A stretch of DNA of 8,675 nucleotides from JBFXDI01 sp050181295 (GTDB lineage: Bacteria > Pseudomonadota > Alphaproteobacteria > Rhizobiales > Aestuariivirgaceae). Made by a program: the position numbers and the translations under genes. Positions 1 through 6,435 of this stretch are shown here, piece by piece. Where the stretch lies: contig JBFXDI010000157.1 in assembly GCA_050181295.1 (NCBI GenBank), forward strand, positions 1 through 8,675, in the 5' to 3' direction. Within the stretch, counting starts at the first letter, position 1. Every line of letters starts with the position of its first letter. Under the pieces are notes generated by a model, which saw nothing but the letters and a program-made list of their open reading frames with translations, searched no databases and had not been told where the DNA came from.

Positions 1-1
1 C

Positions 2-445
2 ATCAACCGCGAGCTCGTGGTGTAGCGCCGCGTCGCCTCCTATGCCGGCGCGGACTCTGACGGCGACAACAACGTCAGCGGCACGCTCGGCAACTACGCC
101 GCGCCGGTGCCGGGCGGCTCCATGGAGCAGGCCGAGGCCGCGCTCAACGATGTGATGAACGACGTCGCCAAGAACGGCATCACGCAGGACGAGCTCGACA
201 GGGCGCGCAAGCAGCTGGTCGCCGACACCATCTACGCCCTCGACAGCCAGACGCGCCTTGCCAACCTGTTCGGCGAGGGCCTCGTCGCCGGCCGCACGGT
301 GGAGGACATCACCGGCTGGACGAAAACCATCGAGAAGGTGACGGTCGACGACATCAAGGCGGTGGCCGCCAAGTATCTGAAGATCGAGCGCTCCGCGACC
401 GGCGTTCTCCTGCCCAAGAGCGAAGGTCAGACGGTCAACAATTGA
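2..445 (+). pseudogene. M16 family zinc peptidase, C-terminal part, interrupted by in-frame TAG
   Basis: This is the 3' end of a pitrilysin-type (M16) peptidase gene that begins upstream of the window. The frame entering at base 2 reads INRELVV, then a TAG stop at 23-25, then RRVASYAGADSDGD and on without a break to TGA at 443-445. Residues on both sides of the stop fit one continuous M16 C-terminal domain: the 'LVVExRxA...AGA' strand region, then 'YAAPVPGGSMEQAEAAL', the helix TQDELDRARKQL, and a closing YLKIERSATGVLLPK. Homologues usually have Glu where the TAG stands, so a single G-to-T change (GAG to TAG) explains it. Either the gene is broken, losing about 140 C-terminal residues, or the base is wrong in this draft assembly. 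Downstream in-frame starts at GTG 107 or ATG 122 would give only a domain fragment and are unlikely real starts. The zinc-binding half lies outside the window. The next gene is an inactive-type M16 homologue, so this one is probably the catalytic subunit. Family assignment is firm; gene status is uncertain. Confidence 0.8.
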
Positions 446-488
446 GGCGCATGCTTACAGCCTGCGCAATCCCGGGAAGAGGCGGTTC

Positions 489-1826
489 ATGAAGTCGGTG
501 AAGTTGCTGGTCCTCGTCTGGTCGGTGCTGATCGCGTCCATCGCGATGGCGCTGCCCGCGCGGGCCTTCGAGATCAAGCCCGTGACCTCGAAGAGCGGTA
601 TCACGGCGTGGCTGGTCGAGGATCATACGGTGCCTCTCATCGCCATGAGCTTTTCCTTCAGGGGCGGGGCCGCGGGCGATCCGCAGGGCAAGGAGGGGCT
701 CTCGCACTTCCTCTCCGGAATGCTCGACGAAGGCGCGGGCGATCTCGACTCTGCCGCCTTCCAGTCCGCGATCGAGGAGAATGCGGTGAAGCTCTCCTAC
801 GATACCGAGCGCGACGAGTTCCAGGGGGATTTCCAGACCCTGTCGGCGAACCGTGACGCGGCCTTCCGCCTGCTCAGGCTGTCCCTGAATGTGCCGCGTT
901 TCGATCCCGAGCCGCTGGAGCGGATCCGCAACCAGCTTCTCCTCGGCATCCGCGAGGATTTCGAGGACCCCGAGAACATTGCCGCCGCCGCCTGGATGAA
1001 GACCATGTTCGGCACGCATCCCTACGGCCGCCGCACCAAGGGCACCGAGGACGGCATCAAGGCGGTCGCCGGCGAGGATCTGAAAGCCCTGACCAAGCGC
1101 CTCTTCGCGCGCGATGGGCTGCTCGTCACGGTGGTCGGCGACATCGACGCCGAAACGCTCAAGCTGAAGCTCGACGAGGTGTTTGCCGACCTGCCCGAAA
1201 AGTCGGGCATGCCCGAGACGCCGGAGGCCGAGGTGGCCAAGGGGCCTAGTGTCAATGTCATCGACCGCAACATTCCCCAGAGCGTCATCCAGTTCGGGTT
1301 CCGCGGCATCAAGCGCGACGATCCGGATTTCATGGCGGCCTACATCATGAACTCGATTCTCGGCGACGGCGGCTTCGGATCGCGGCTCACCGAGGAGGTG
1401 CGTGAGAAGCGCGGTCTCTCCTATTCCGTCGGCAGTGATCTCTATCCGCTGAAGCGGGCCGGACTCTTCGTCGGCAGCGCCGCCACCGTGAACGCGCGTG
1501 CCGGCGAAACGATCGACATCCTGAAGCGCGAGATCCGCCGCATGGCGGAGGAGGGCCCGACCCAGAAGGAACTGGACGAGGCCAGGACCTATCTCACCGG
1601 CTCCTACGCGCTCCGCTTTGACAGCAACCGCAAGATCGCACGCCAGCTTCTCGCCATCCGGCGCGACGATCTCGGCATCGACTATGTCGAGAAGCGCAAT
1701 TCCATGGTGGACGCGGTCAGCCTGGAGGACGTCAAGCGCGTGGCGCGGCGTCTGCTCGAAGCCGACCTGATCTTCACCATTGTCGGCCGACCGGACGGGG
1801 TCGCCGCCAAGGGCTCTTCCGGCTGA
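489..1826 (+). CDS. M16 family peptidase-like protein, non-catalytic subunit type, secreted
   Basis: A complete 445-residue M16B-type protein. Residues 1-26 form a signal peptide: a Lys-containing start, a hydrophobic core LLVLVWSVLIASIAMAL, and an ARA cleavage site before FEIKP, so it should act in the periplasm. The N-terminal half would carry the zinc site HxxEH, but here residues 72-78 read SHFLSGM: His73 remains while the catalytic Glu and second His are Ser76 and Gly77. The later Glu ligand also appears replaced, near Gly153. The C-terminal half keeps the REKRGLSY motif (Arg305 and Tyr312), the Arg/Tyr pair known from inactive partner subunits of heterodimeric M16B peptidases that helps hold substrate. 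The length of about 440 residues is normal for one subunit. It starts 43 bp after the preceding M16 gene, with a purine-rich GGGAAGAGG ahead of ATG 489, and is likely co-transcribed. I infer that it pairs with the upstream catalytic subunit; the substrate cannot be told from sequence. Confidence 0.9.
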   Translation: MKSVKLLVLVWSVLIASIAMALPARAFEIKPVTSKSGITAWLVEDHTVPLIAMSFSFRGGAAGDPQGKEGLSHFLSGMLDEGAGDLDSAAFQSAIEENAVKLSYDTERDEFQGDFQTLSANRDAAFRLLRLSLNVPRFDPEPLERIRNQLLLGIREDFEDPENIAAAAWMKTMFGTHPYGRRTKGTEDGIKAVAGEDLKALTKRLFARDGLLVTVVGDIDAETLKLKLDEVFADLPEKSGMPETPEAEVAKGPSVNVIDRNIPQSVIQFGFRGIKRDDPDFMAAYIMNSILGDGGFGSRLTEEVREKRGLSYSVGSDLYPLKRAGLFVGSAATVNARAGETIDILKREIRRMAEEGPTQKELDEARTYLTGSYALRFDSNRKIARQLLAIRRDDLGIDYVEKRNSMVDAVSLEDVKRVARRLLEADLIFTIVGRPDGVAAKGSSG

Positions 1827-1854
1827 GGTTTCACCACCGCTCGTCGTCACGCAG

Positions 1855-1880
1855 GGCGGTGGAGCCTTTCGCCGCCTTTT
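1855..1880 (+). terminator. probable rho-independent terminator after the M16 pair
   Basis: Bases 1855-1863 (GGCGGTGGA) pair with 1868-1876 (TTCGCCGCC) through nine positions including two G-U pairs. They close a four-base loop GCCT and are followed directly by TTTT at 1877-1880. It lies 29 bp past the stop of the second M16 gene and before pgi, which suits termination of the peptidase operon. The T-run is short, so termination may be partial. A second pairing, 1834-1840 (CCACCGC) with 1856-1862 (GCGGTGG), would compete for the same 5' arm. Confidence 0.6.
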
Positions 1881-1895
1881 GCGTTAGGGAAGTTC

Positions 1896-1918
1896 TCGGG
1901 CGGCACCCTGCCGCCTGA
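1896..1918 (+). promoter_or_regulatory. strong hairpin in the pgi leader
   Basis: Bases 1896-1905 (TCGGGCGGCA) pair with 1909-1918 (TGCCGCCTGA) around a three-base loop CCC, with ten pairs including one G-U. The hairpin ends about 10 bp before the GGGGA ribosome-binding site of pgi at 1929-1933. No T-run follows, so it is not a standard terminator. It could stabilise the mRNA 5' end or affect ribosome access. That it folds is clear from the bases; any regulatory role is guesswork. No convincing -35/-10 pair for pgi was seen between 1880 and 1936. Confidence 0.35.
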
Positions 1919-1936
1919 TCGTGCATGCGGGGACCA

Positions 1937-3262
1937 ATGCTCTATCGACAGGATGTAACAGGCTGTCTCGCCGAAACGATCGGCGCGGCCGGTGTCACGA
2001 AGGACGAGCTGGACCAGGCGCTCGCCGAAGCGGCGCCGGCGCTGAAGCAGGTGAAGGCCTGGCATGCCGAAAGGACGCTGCCGCTGCTTCGGATTTCCGA
2101 GCGGCGCGACGACCTCGACGCCTGCCGGCAGGCGGCCGATCTCCTGCTCAGGGGCGCCACCGACATCGTGCTCTTCGGCACCGGCGGATCGAGCCTTGGC
2201 GCGCAGGCGCTGGCGCAGCTCGCATTCTACCGCGTGGCAGGCATCGGCGACATCCGCACCAATGGGGGAAGCCTCCGCTTCCATTTCTTCGACAACCTGG
2301 ACGGCATCGCGCTGGAGCTGGCGCTCGCCCGCCTCGACCTCAAGTCCACTCGCTTCCTTGTTGTCTCGAAGTCGGGCGGCACGCCGGAGACGGTGGTGCA
2401 GTTCGTGACGGTGCTGGAGGCGCTGAAGGAGGCGGGGCTCGAATGGAACGCGGCCCAGCACATTGTCTGCCTGAGCGAGCCCGGAAGCCTCGACAAGAAC
2501 GCCGTCCGGCGGCTCGCAGAGCGCCACGGCCTCATGGTGCTGGAGCACGATCCCAATATCGGCGGCCGCTATTCGGTGCTCTCCAATGTCGGCCTCCTGC
2601 CGGCGATGCTTATGGGGCTCGATCCCGTCGCCATCCGCGAGGGCGCTTCCGAGGTGTTGGACACGGCCTTCTCCGATCGCGCGCCCGCCGACATCGCGCC
2701 GGCGCTCGGCGCCGCCCTGCACCAGGCGCTCGTCCGGCATCACGGGCTCGCGACCGTGGTGCTCATGCCCTACAGCGACCGCTTCCGCATCTTCGCCACC
2801 TGGTTCCAGCAGCTTTGGGCGGAAAGCCTGGGGAAAGCCGGCAACGGCACCCAGCCGGTCGCGGCGGCAGGCCCCGTGGACCAGCACAGCCAGCTCCAGC
2901 TCTATCTCGACGGGCCCGCCGACAAGCTCTTCACGGTGCTGATGTTCGAGACCGCTGGCACCGGCCCGCGCATCCCGGAGAGCTACCGCACCGACCCGCT
3001 GATCAGCTACCTCGCGGGCCGCACGGTCGGCGACCTCACCGACTGCCAGCAGCGGGCGACCGCGGAAACCCTGGCCCAGGCCGGCCGCCCCGTGCGGCGC
3101 TTCAACATGGCGGCGCAGGACGAGCGCACCATGGGGGCGCTTCTCATGCATTTCATGCTTGAAACCATCCTGGCCGGCCTCATGATGCGAATCGATCCGT
3201 TCGACCAGCCGGCCGTCGAGCTCTCCAAGATCCTCACCCGCGAATACCTGAAGACGATGTAG
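1937..3262 (+). CDS. pgi: glucose-6-phosphate isomerase
   Basis: A cytosolic enzyme that interconverts glucose 6-phosphate and fructose 6-phosphate in glycolysis/gluconeogenesis. The 441 residues are complete for the short bacterial form (E. coli's is about 550). In order: a sugar-phosphate loop GTGGSSLG (81-88); SKSGGTPET (144-152), the SIS-domain phosphate-binding motif; the first family signature DPNIGGRYS (205-213); WAESLGK (294-300) with the base Glu296; GPVDQHSQ with the ring-opening His317; and the second signature FDQPAVELSK (422-431) ending in the active-site Lys431. All the expected catalytic residues are present. I chose ATG 1937 because GGGGA at 1929-1933 sits 3 bp upstream of it. 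An in-frame ATG at 1925 would add only MRGP, with the purine run falling inside the gene. The gene stands alone: the operon before it probably ends at a terminator, and a repeat element follows it. Confidence 0.95.
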   Translation: MLYRQDVTGCLAETIGAAGVTKDELDQALAEAAPALKQVKAWHAERTLPLLRISERRDDLDACRQAADLLLRGATDIVLFGTGGSSLGAQALAQLAFYRVAGIGDIRTNGGSLRFHFFDNLDGIALELALARLDLKSTRFLVVSKSGGTPETVVQFVTVLEALKEAGLEWNAAQHIVCLSEPGSLDKNAVRRLAERHGLMVLEHDPNIGGRYSVLSNVGLLPAMLMGLDPVAIREGASEVLDTAFSDRAPADIAPALGAALHQALVRHHGLATVVLMPYSDRFRIFATWFQQLWAESLGKAGNGTQPVAAAGPVDQHSQLQLYLDGPADKLFTVLMFETAGTGPRIPESYRTDPLISYLAGRTVGDLTDCQQRATAETLAQAGRPVRRFNMAAQDERTMGALLMHFMLETILAGLMMRIDPFDQPAVELSKILTREYLKTM

Positions 3263-3287
3263 CGTCGATTGGCGGGCTTGGTACGGA

Positions 3288-3359
3288 CCGCTCGTCCCCG
3301 CGAAGGCGGGGACCCAGAGTCAAGGTCTCCTGGATTCCCGCCTGCGCGGGAATGAGCGG
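3288..3359. repeat. 72-bp double-hairpin palindromic element (dispersed intergenic repeat type)
   Basis: This element has two perfect 8-bp hairpins: GTCCCCGC (3294-3301) with GCGGGGAC (3306-3313), loop GAAG; and ATTCCCGC (3334-3341) with GCGGGAAT (3346-3353), loop CTGC. Outer arms CCGCTC (3288-3293) and GAGCGG (3354-3359) pair around both, and CCAG (3314-3317) pairs with CTGG (3330-3333) in the centre, so the whole folds as a multi-branched cruciform. Its minus-strand translation has the phrase IPAQAGIQ and its partner GPRLRGDE, familiar from highly repeated palindromes in alphaproteobacterial genomes. Only one copy is in the window, so its repetitive nature rests on that recognition. It fills most of the pgi-mutL gap and may also serve as an mRNA end structure after pgi. 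Confidence 0.75.
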
Positions 3360-3393
3360 AAAGATGACACGTTTCGCCTGGCGGAGCCCCCAG

Positions 3394-5084
3394 ATGCCCA
3401 TTCGGCGCCTCTCGGAAAGCACCATCAACCGCATCGCCGCGGGCGAGGTGATCGAGCGCCCAGCGAGCGTCGTCAAGGAGCTGGTCGAGAACGCAGTCGA
3501 CGCCGGCGCAAGCCGCATCGGGATCGTCTTCGAGGGCGGCGGCCGCACGCTCATCCGCGTGCGCGACGACGGTTCCGGCATGGGGCCGGAGGAGCTGCCG
3601 CTGGCGGTCGAGCGTCATGCCACCTCCAAGCTGTCCGATGACGACCTCGTCTCGATTGCGAGCCTCGGCTTCCGCGGCGAGGCGCTGGCCTCGATCGGCG
3701 CGGTCAGCCGTCTGCGGCTGGCGGGCCGGCGCAAGGGCGACGGCGAGGGCGCGGCGATCGCGGTCGAGGGTGGCCGCATCGGCCCGGTCGAGCCGGCGGC
3801 GCTGCGGCAGGGCGCCGAGATCGAGGTCCGCGACCTCTTCTATGCCGTTCCCGCGCGGCTGAAATTCCTCAAGAGCGAGCGCACCGAGACGGCCGAGGCT
3901 GTCGAGGTGGTGCGCCGTCTCGCCATGGCCTGCCCGGAGGTCGGCTTCACCGTCATGGCGGGCGGCAGGCAGGCGCTCGATCTGCCGCCGGGCCAGACGC
4001 TCGAGGAGCGGGTCGCCGCCGCCATGGGCCAGGAGTTCATGGCCCATGCGGTGCCGCTCGATGCCGCGCGCGAGGCTTTCGTGCTCGCGGGCTTTGCCGG
4101 TCTTCCGACCTACAGCCGCGCCCAGGCGAGCCAGCAGATGCTGTTCGTCAACGGCCGGCCCGTGAAGGATCGGACGCTCTCCGGCGCCGTGCGGGGCGCC
4201 TATGCCGACGTCATGGCGCGCGGCCGGCACCCGGCGGCGGCGCTGTTCGTGAGCTGCCCGGCCGAAATGGTGGATGTGAACGTGCATCCGGCGAAGGCGG
4301 AGGTGCGGTTCCGGGATTCAGGGCTGGTGCGGGGATTGATCGTGGGAGCGATCCGGGAAGCTTTGGCGGCGCGCGCCCGTCCGGCTGAGGTTCTGTCCGA
4401 ACGCGCCTTTGCGGCCTTCCGTCCCACCGCGCCCAATCCCCCGCGCGCCAACGGCTTCGCCGAGGCGGCCGCCGCGTTCGAAGGTTTCGACCGTCCCTCT
4501 TCGCCGCGCGAGCCTGCGCCGGCGGGAGAGGATGATCTCGCCCGTCCGCTCGGGTCCGCCCGCGCCCAGATCCACGAGGCCTTCATCATCGCCCAGACGC
4601 GCGACGGCATGGTGATCGTGGACGGCCACGCGGCGCACGAGCGGCTGGTCTACGAGCGGTTGAAGGCCGAGCGGGCAGGGCAGGGCATCGCCGTCCAGCC
4701 GCTGCTCGTGCCGGAGGTCGTGGACCTCGATCCGGCGGAGGTCGCGCGGCTCGAGGCGCATGCCGACGCGCTTAGCCGGCTGGGGCTCACGCTGGAGGCG
4801 TTCGGGGCCAACGCCGTGCTGGTGCGCGAGATCCCCGCGCGGCTCTCGGGCGCCTCGGTCGCGGCGATGGTGAAGGACGTGGTGGACGATCTTGCGGCCG
4901 AGGAGGGGGATGCGACCCTGCAGGCGCGCATGGACCACGTGCTCGCGACCATGGCCTGCCATGGCTCCGTGCGTTCCGGCCGCAGGCTCAAGGCCGACGA
5001 GATGAACGCGCTCCTGCGCGACATGGAGGCGACGCCCAACTCCGGCACCTGCAACCACGGCCGCCCGACCTTCATCGAGCTGAA
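3394..5084 (+). CDS. mutL: DNA mismatch repair protein MutL (3' end lost in assembly gap)
   Basis: MutL is the ATP-driven mediator that links MutS-bound mismatches to strand incision. Visible are 563 codons. The GHKL ATPase motifs come first: ELVENAVDAG (Glu32, Asn33), DDGSGM (58-63), ATSKL and LGFRGEALAS (91-100); then NGRPVKDR and NVHPAKAEVRF close the N-terminal domain. A Pro/Ala-rich linker (about residues 335-390) leads to the C-terminal dimerisation domain. That domain carries DGHAAHERLVYE (410-421), ACHGSVRSG (521-529) and CNHGRP (553-558), the three motif regions of the metal-dependent endonuclease type of MutL. The first motif is usually DQHA; here Gln is Gly411. The reading stops at TFIEL just before the N run; homologues end about a dozen residues later. 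ATG 3394 fits the conserved MPIRRLSESTINRIAAGEV start and has GGAG at 3383-3386. An upstream in-frame ATG at 3352 lies inside the palindromic repeat and is rejected. It converges on rsmD. Confidence 0.95.
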
Positions 5085-5184
5085 NNNNNNNNNNNNNNNN
5101 NNNNNNNNNNNNNNNNNNNNNNNNNNNNNNNNNNNNNNNNNNNNNNNNNNNNNNNNNNNNNNNNNNNNNNNNNNNNNNNNNNNN
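5085..5184. other. assembly gap of 100 N
   Basis: A run of exactly 100 N, a common placeholder for a gap of unknown length. It removes the 3' ends of two convergent genes: about 12 codons plus stop of mutL, and about 50 codons of rsmD judging by the family's usual length. That adds up to roughly 190 bases or more, so the true gap is likely longer than 100. Any open reading frame drawn through it is not real. Confidence 0.98.
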
Positions 5185-5590
5185 CGAGCGCCGCATCACC
5201 CAGACCCTTGCGATAGGGCGGATCGGCGAGCACGAGGTCGAAGGGCGGCGTCGGGGCGCAGGGGCCGAGACGCGTCGCGTCGCGCCGCCAGATTTTCGAC
5301 TGGCCGATGAGGCCGAGCGCGTCGGCGTTCTCGCGGATGACGCCGCGCGCGCCCGCGTCCTCCTCCACGAAGAGCGCGAATTTTCCACCCCGCGACAGCG
5401 CCTCCAGTCCGAGCGCGCCCGAGCCCGCGAAGAGGTCGAGCACGCGCGCGCTGTCGATGTCGAAGCCTTCGATCCCGTGCGCCAGCACGTTGAAGATCGA
5501 TTCGCGCACCCGGTCGCTGGTCGGCCGCGTCGCATGGCCCGCGGGTGTCTTCAGGCTGCGGCCGCCGAACCTACCGCCGACGATGCGCAT
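5185..5590 (-). CDS. rsmD: 16S rRNA (guanine(966)-N(2))-methyltransferase RsmD, 3' end lost in gap
   Basis: A SAM-dependent enzyme that methylates N2 of G966 in 16S rRNA, in the small-subunit head near the P site, during ribosome assembly. The 135 visible codons begin with MRIVGGRFGGRSLKTP and RPTSDRVRESIFNVL (22-36), the RNA-recognition start typical of RsmD. SAM motif I is LDLFAGSGALGLEAL (51-65), an acidic FVEED ends the next strand (74-78), and the catalytic DPPY tetrad is at 123-126, preceded by FDLVLA. The protein should run to about 185 residues, so roughly 50 C-terminal residues are missing into the N run; this is an assembly loss, not a truncation in the gene. The ATG at 5590 has GAGGAG a few bases upstream on the minus strand. 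The first 20 bases overlap the end of rluB, so the two are surely co-transcribed and perhaps translationally coupled. Confidence 0.93.
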
Positions 5591-6356
5591 GCGGCTCCTC
5601 GCCGAGATCGAAGCTCTTCCCGAGCTGCTGCTTCAGCACCCGTCGCGGCACCTCCTCGACCGCGCCGCGCACCAGGTCGCCGAGCTGGAAGGGGCCGAAG
5701 GAGACGCGGATCAGCCGGTTGACCTTGAGTCCCAGATGCTCGCAGAGCCGCTTCACCTCGCGGTTCTTGCCCTCCTTGAACGAGAACGTGAGCCAGGCAT
5801 TGTCGCCCTGAAACCGCTCGACGGAGGCCGTGACCGGTCCGTAGCGGACACCTTCGACCGTGATCCCGTCGGCGAGCTTCGCGAGGCTCTCCGGTTTCGG
5901 CGCCCCAAAAACCCGCACACGGTACCGCCGGCTCCAGCCGGTGGCGGGAAGCTCCAGATGCCGCGCGAGCCCCCCATCATTGGTGAGGAGCAGAAGCCCT
6001 TCCGAGTTGAAATCGAGCCGTCCGACCGAGACGACCCGCGGCAGCTCCTCCGGCAACCGCTCGAAGACGGTTGGCCGTCCGCGCGGATCGCCATGGCTGA
6101 CCAGGAGGCCCGAGGGCTTGTGGTAGCGCCAGAGTTTCGGAGGCTCCGCCGCGGCGATGGGCTTGCCGTCCACCACCACCCGGTCCTCGGGACCGATCGT
6201 GACGGCCGGGGAGGCGAGCAGCCGGCCGTTCACCTTGACGCGGCCCTCCGCGATCCAGTTTTCCGCCTCCCGTCGCGAGCAGAGGCCTGCCCGCGCCATC
6301 ACCTTGGCGATTCGCTCGCCCCCCGTCTTGCCGGCGCCGCCGGTTACCTCGTTCAT
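5571..6356 (-). CDS. rluB: 23S rRNA pseudouridine synthase, RsuA/RluB/E/F family (RluB-like)
   Basis: A complete 261-residue pseudouridine synthase, most like RluB, which modifies U2605 of 23S rRNA near the peptidyl-transferase centre. An N-terminal S4 RNA-binding domain (about 14-60) has RIAKVMARAGLCSRREAE and the VKVNG turn. The synthase core begins LWRYHKPSGLLVS (75-87). It holds the family motif VGRLDFNSEGLLLLTNDG (111-128) with catalytic Asp115, and continues to FKEGKNREVKRLCEHLGL (193-210) and LIRVSFGPFQLGDL. The tail is short and basic (HAHRRR), without the long extension seen in some relatives. The ATG at 6356 has AGGA 5 bp upstream. It is the first gene of an rluB-rsmD unit; the overlap groups a 23S and a 16S modification enzyme together. 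The family is certain; RluB rather than RluE/F or RsuA is the best reading from the S4 domain and overall form. Confidence 0.9.
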   Translation of the reverse strand: MNEVTGGAGKTGGERIAKVMARAGLCSRREAENWIAEGRVKVNGRLLASPAVTIGPEDRVVVDGKPIAAAEPPKLWRYHKPSGLLVSHGDPRGRPTVFERLPEELPRVVSVGRLDFNSEGLLLLTNDGGLARHLELPATGWSRRYRVRVFGAPKPESLAKLADGITVEGVRYGPVTASVERFQGDNAWLTFSFKEGKNREVKRLCEHLGLKVNRLIRVSFGPFQLGDLVRGAVEEVPRRVLKQQLGKSFDLGEEPHAHRRR

Positions 6357-6430
6357 GCGTTCCTACTTGCCACTGCGGCGTCCAGCGATCAAACACTCCC
6401 GAAACCGCGTCGGGAATCCGGAAGGAACGC
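6357..6430. repeat. 8-bp inverted repeat at the two ends of the rluB/psd divergent region
   Basis: GCGTTCCT at 6357-6364 is the exact reverse complement of AGGAACGC at 6423-6430. Each copy supplies the AGGA Shine-Dalgarno core of the gene it faces: rluB on the minus strand and psd on the plus strand. The region between also has a six-pair hairpin, TCCCGA (6397-6402) with TCGGGA (6410-6415), upstream of psd. The symmetry may only reflect two similar ribosome-binding sites, but the match extends past the purine core. Confidence 0.4.
6367..6395 (+). promoter_or_regulatory. psd: weak candidate promoter for psd-pssA
   Basis: TTGCCA at 6367-6372 matches the -35 consensus at five of six bases. After 17 bp, CAAACA at 6390-6395 is a poor -10. 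It is the best-placed pair in the divergent region, about 40 bp before the psd start. In GC-rich alphaproteobacteria such calls are unreliable, and I saw no equally good pair facing rluB. Confidence 0.25.
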
Positions 6431-6435
6431 TATCC

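Noticed and set aside
435..1850. A 471-codon open frame on the minus strand opposite the second M16 gene
   Set aside because: It is the mirror of a high-GC coding sequence with strong homology on the plus strand; its translation is Arg/His/Gly/Ala-rich and low-complexity with no recognisable domain.
3352..3393. An upstream ATG for mutL giving a 14-residue N-terminal extension
   Set aside because: The ATG lies within the second hairpin of the palindromic element, has no ribosome-binding site, and the extension is absent from the conserved MutL start at MPIRRLSES.
1847..4287. Two long minus-strand frames opposite pgi and mutL, and a second plus-strand frame over pgi (1921-3162)
   Set aside because: They share the shadow composition and lack any motif, while pgi and mutL show every expected catalytic motif in their own frames.
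4318..5535. A minus-strand frame that spans the N run and an overlapping plus-strand mutL frame extended to 5310
   Set aside because: Both read through 100 unknown bases and continue into sequence that belongs to rsmD in another frame, so they are artefacts of the gap.
5307..6435. A plus-strand frame over rsmD and rluB (5307-6776), and the upstream extension of the psd frame to 6157
   Set aside because: Both are antisense to rsmD/rluB, whose motifs are clear on the minus strand. Psd homology starts only near 6436, with a ribosome-binding site.
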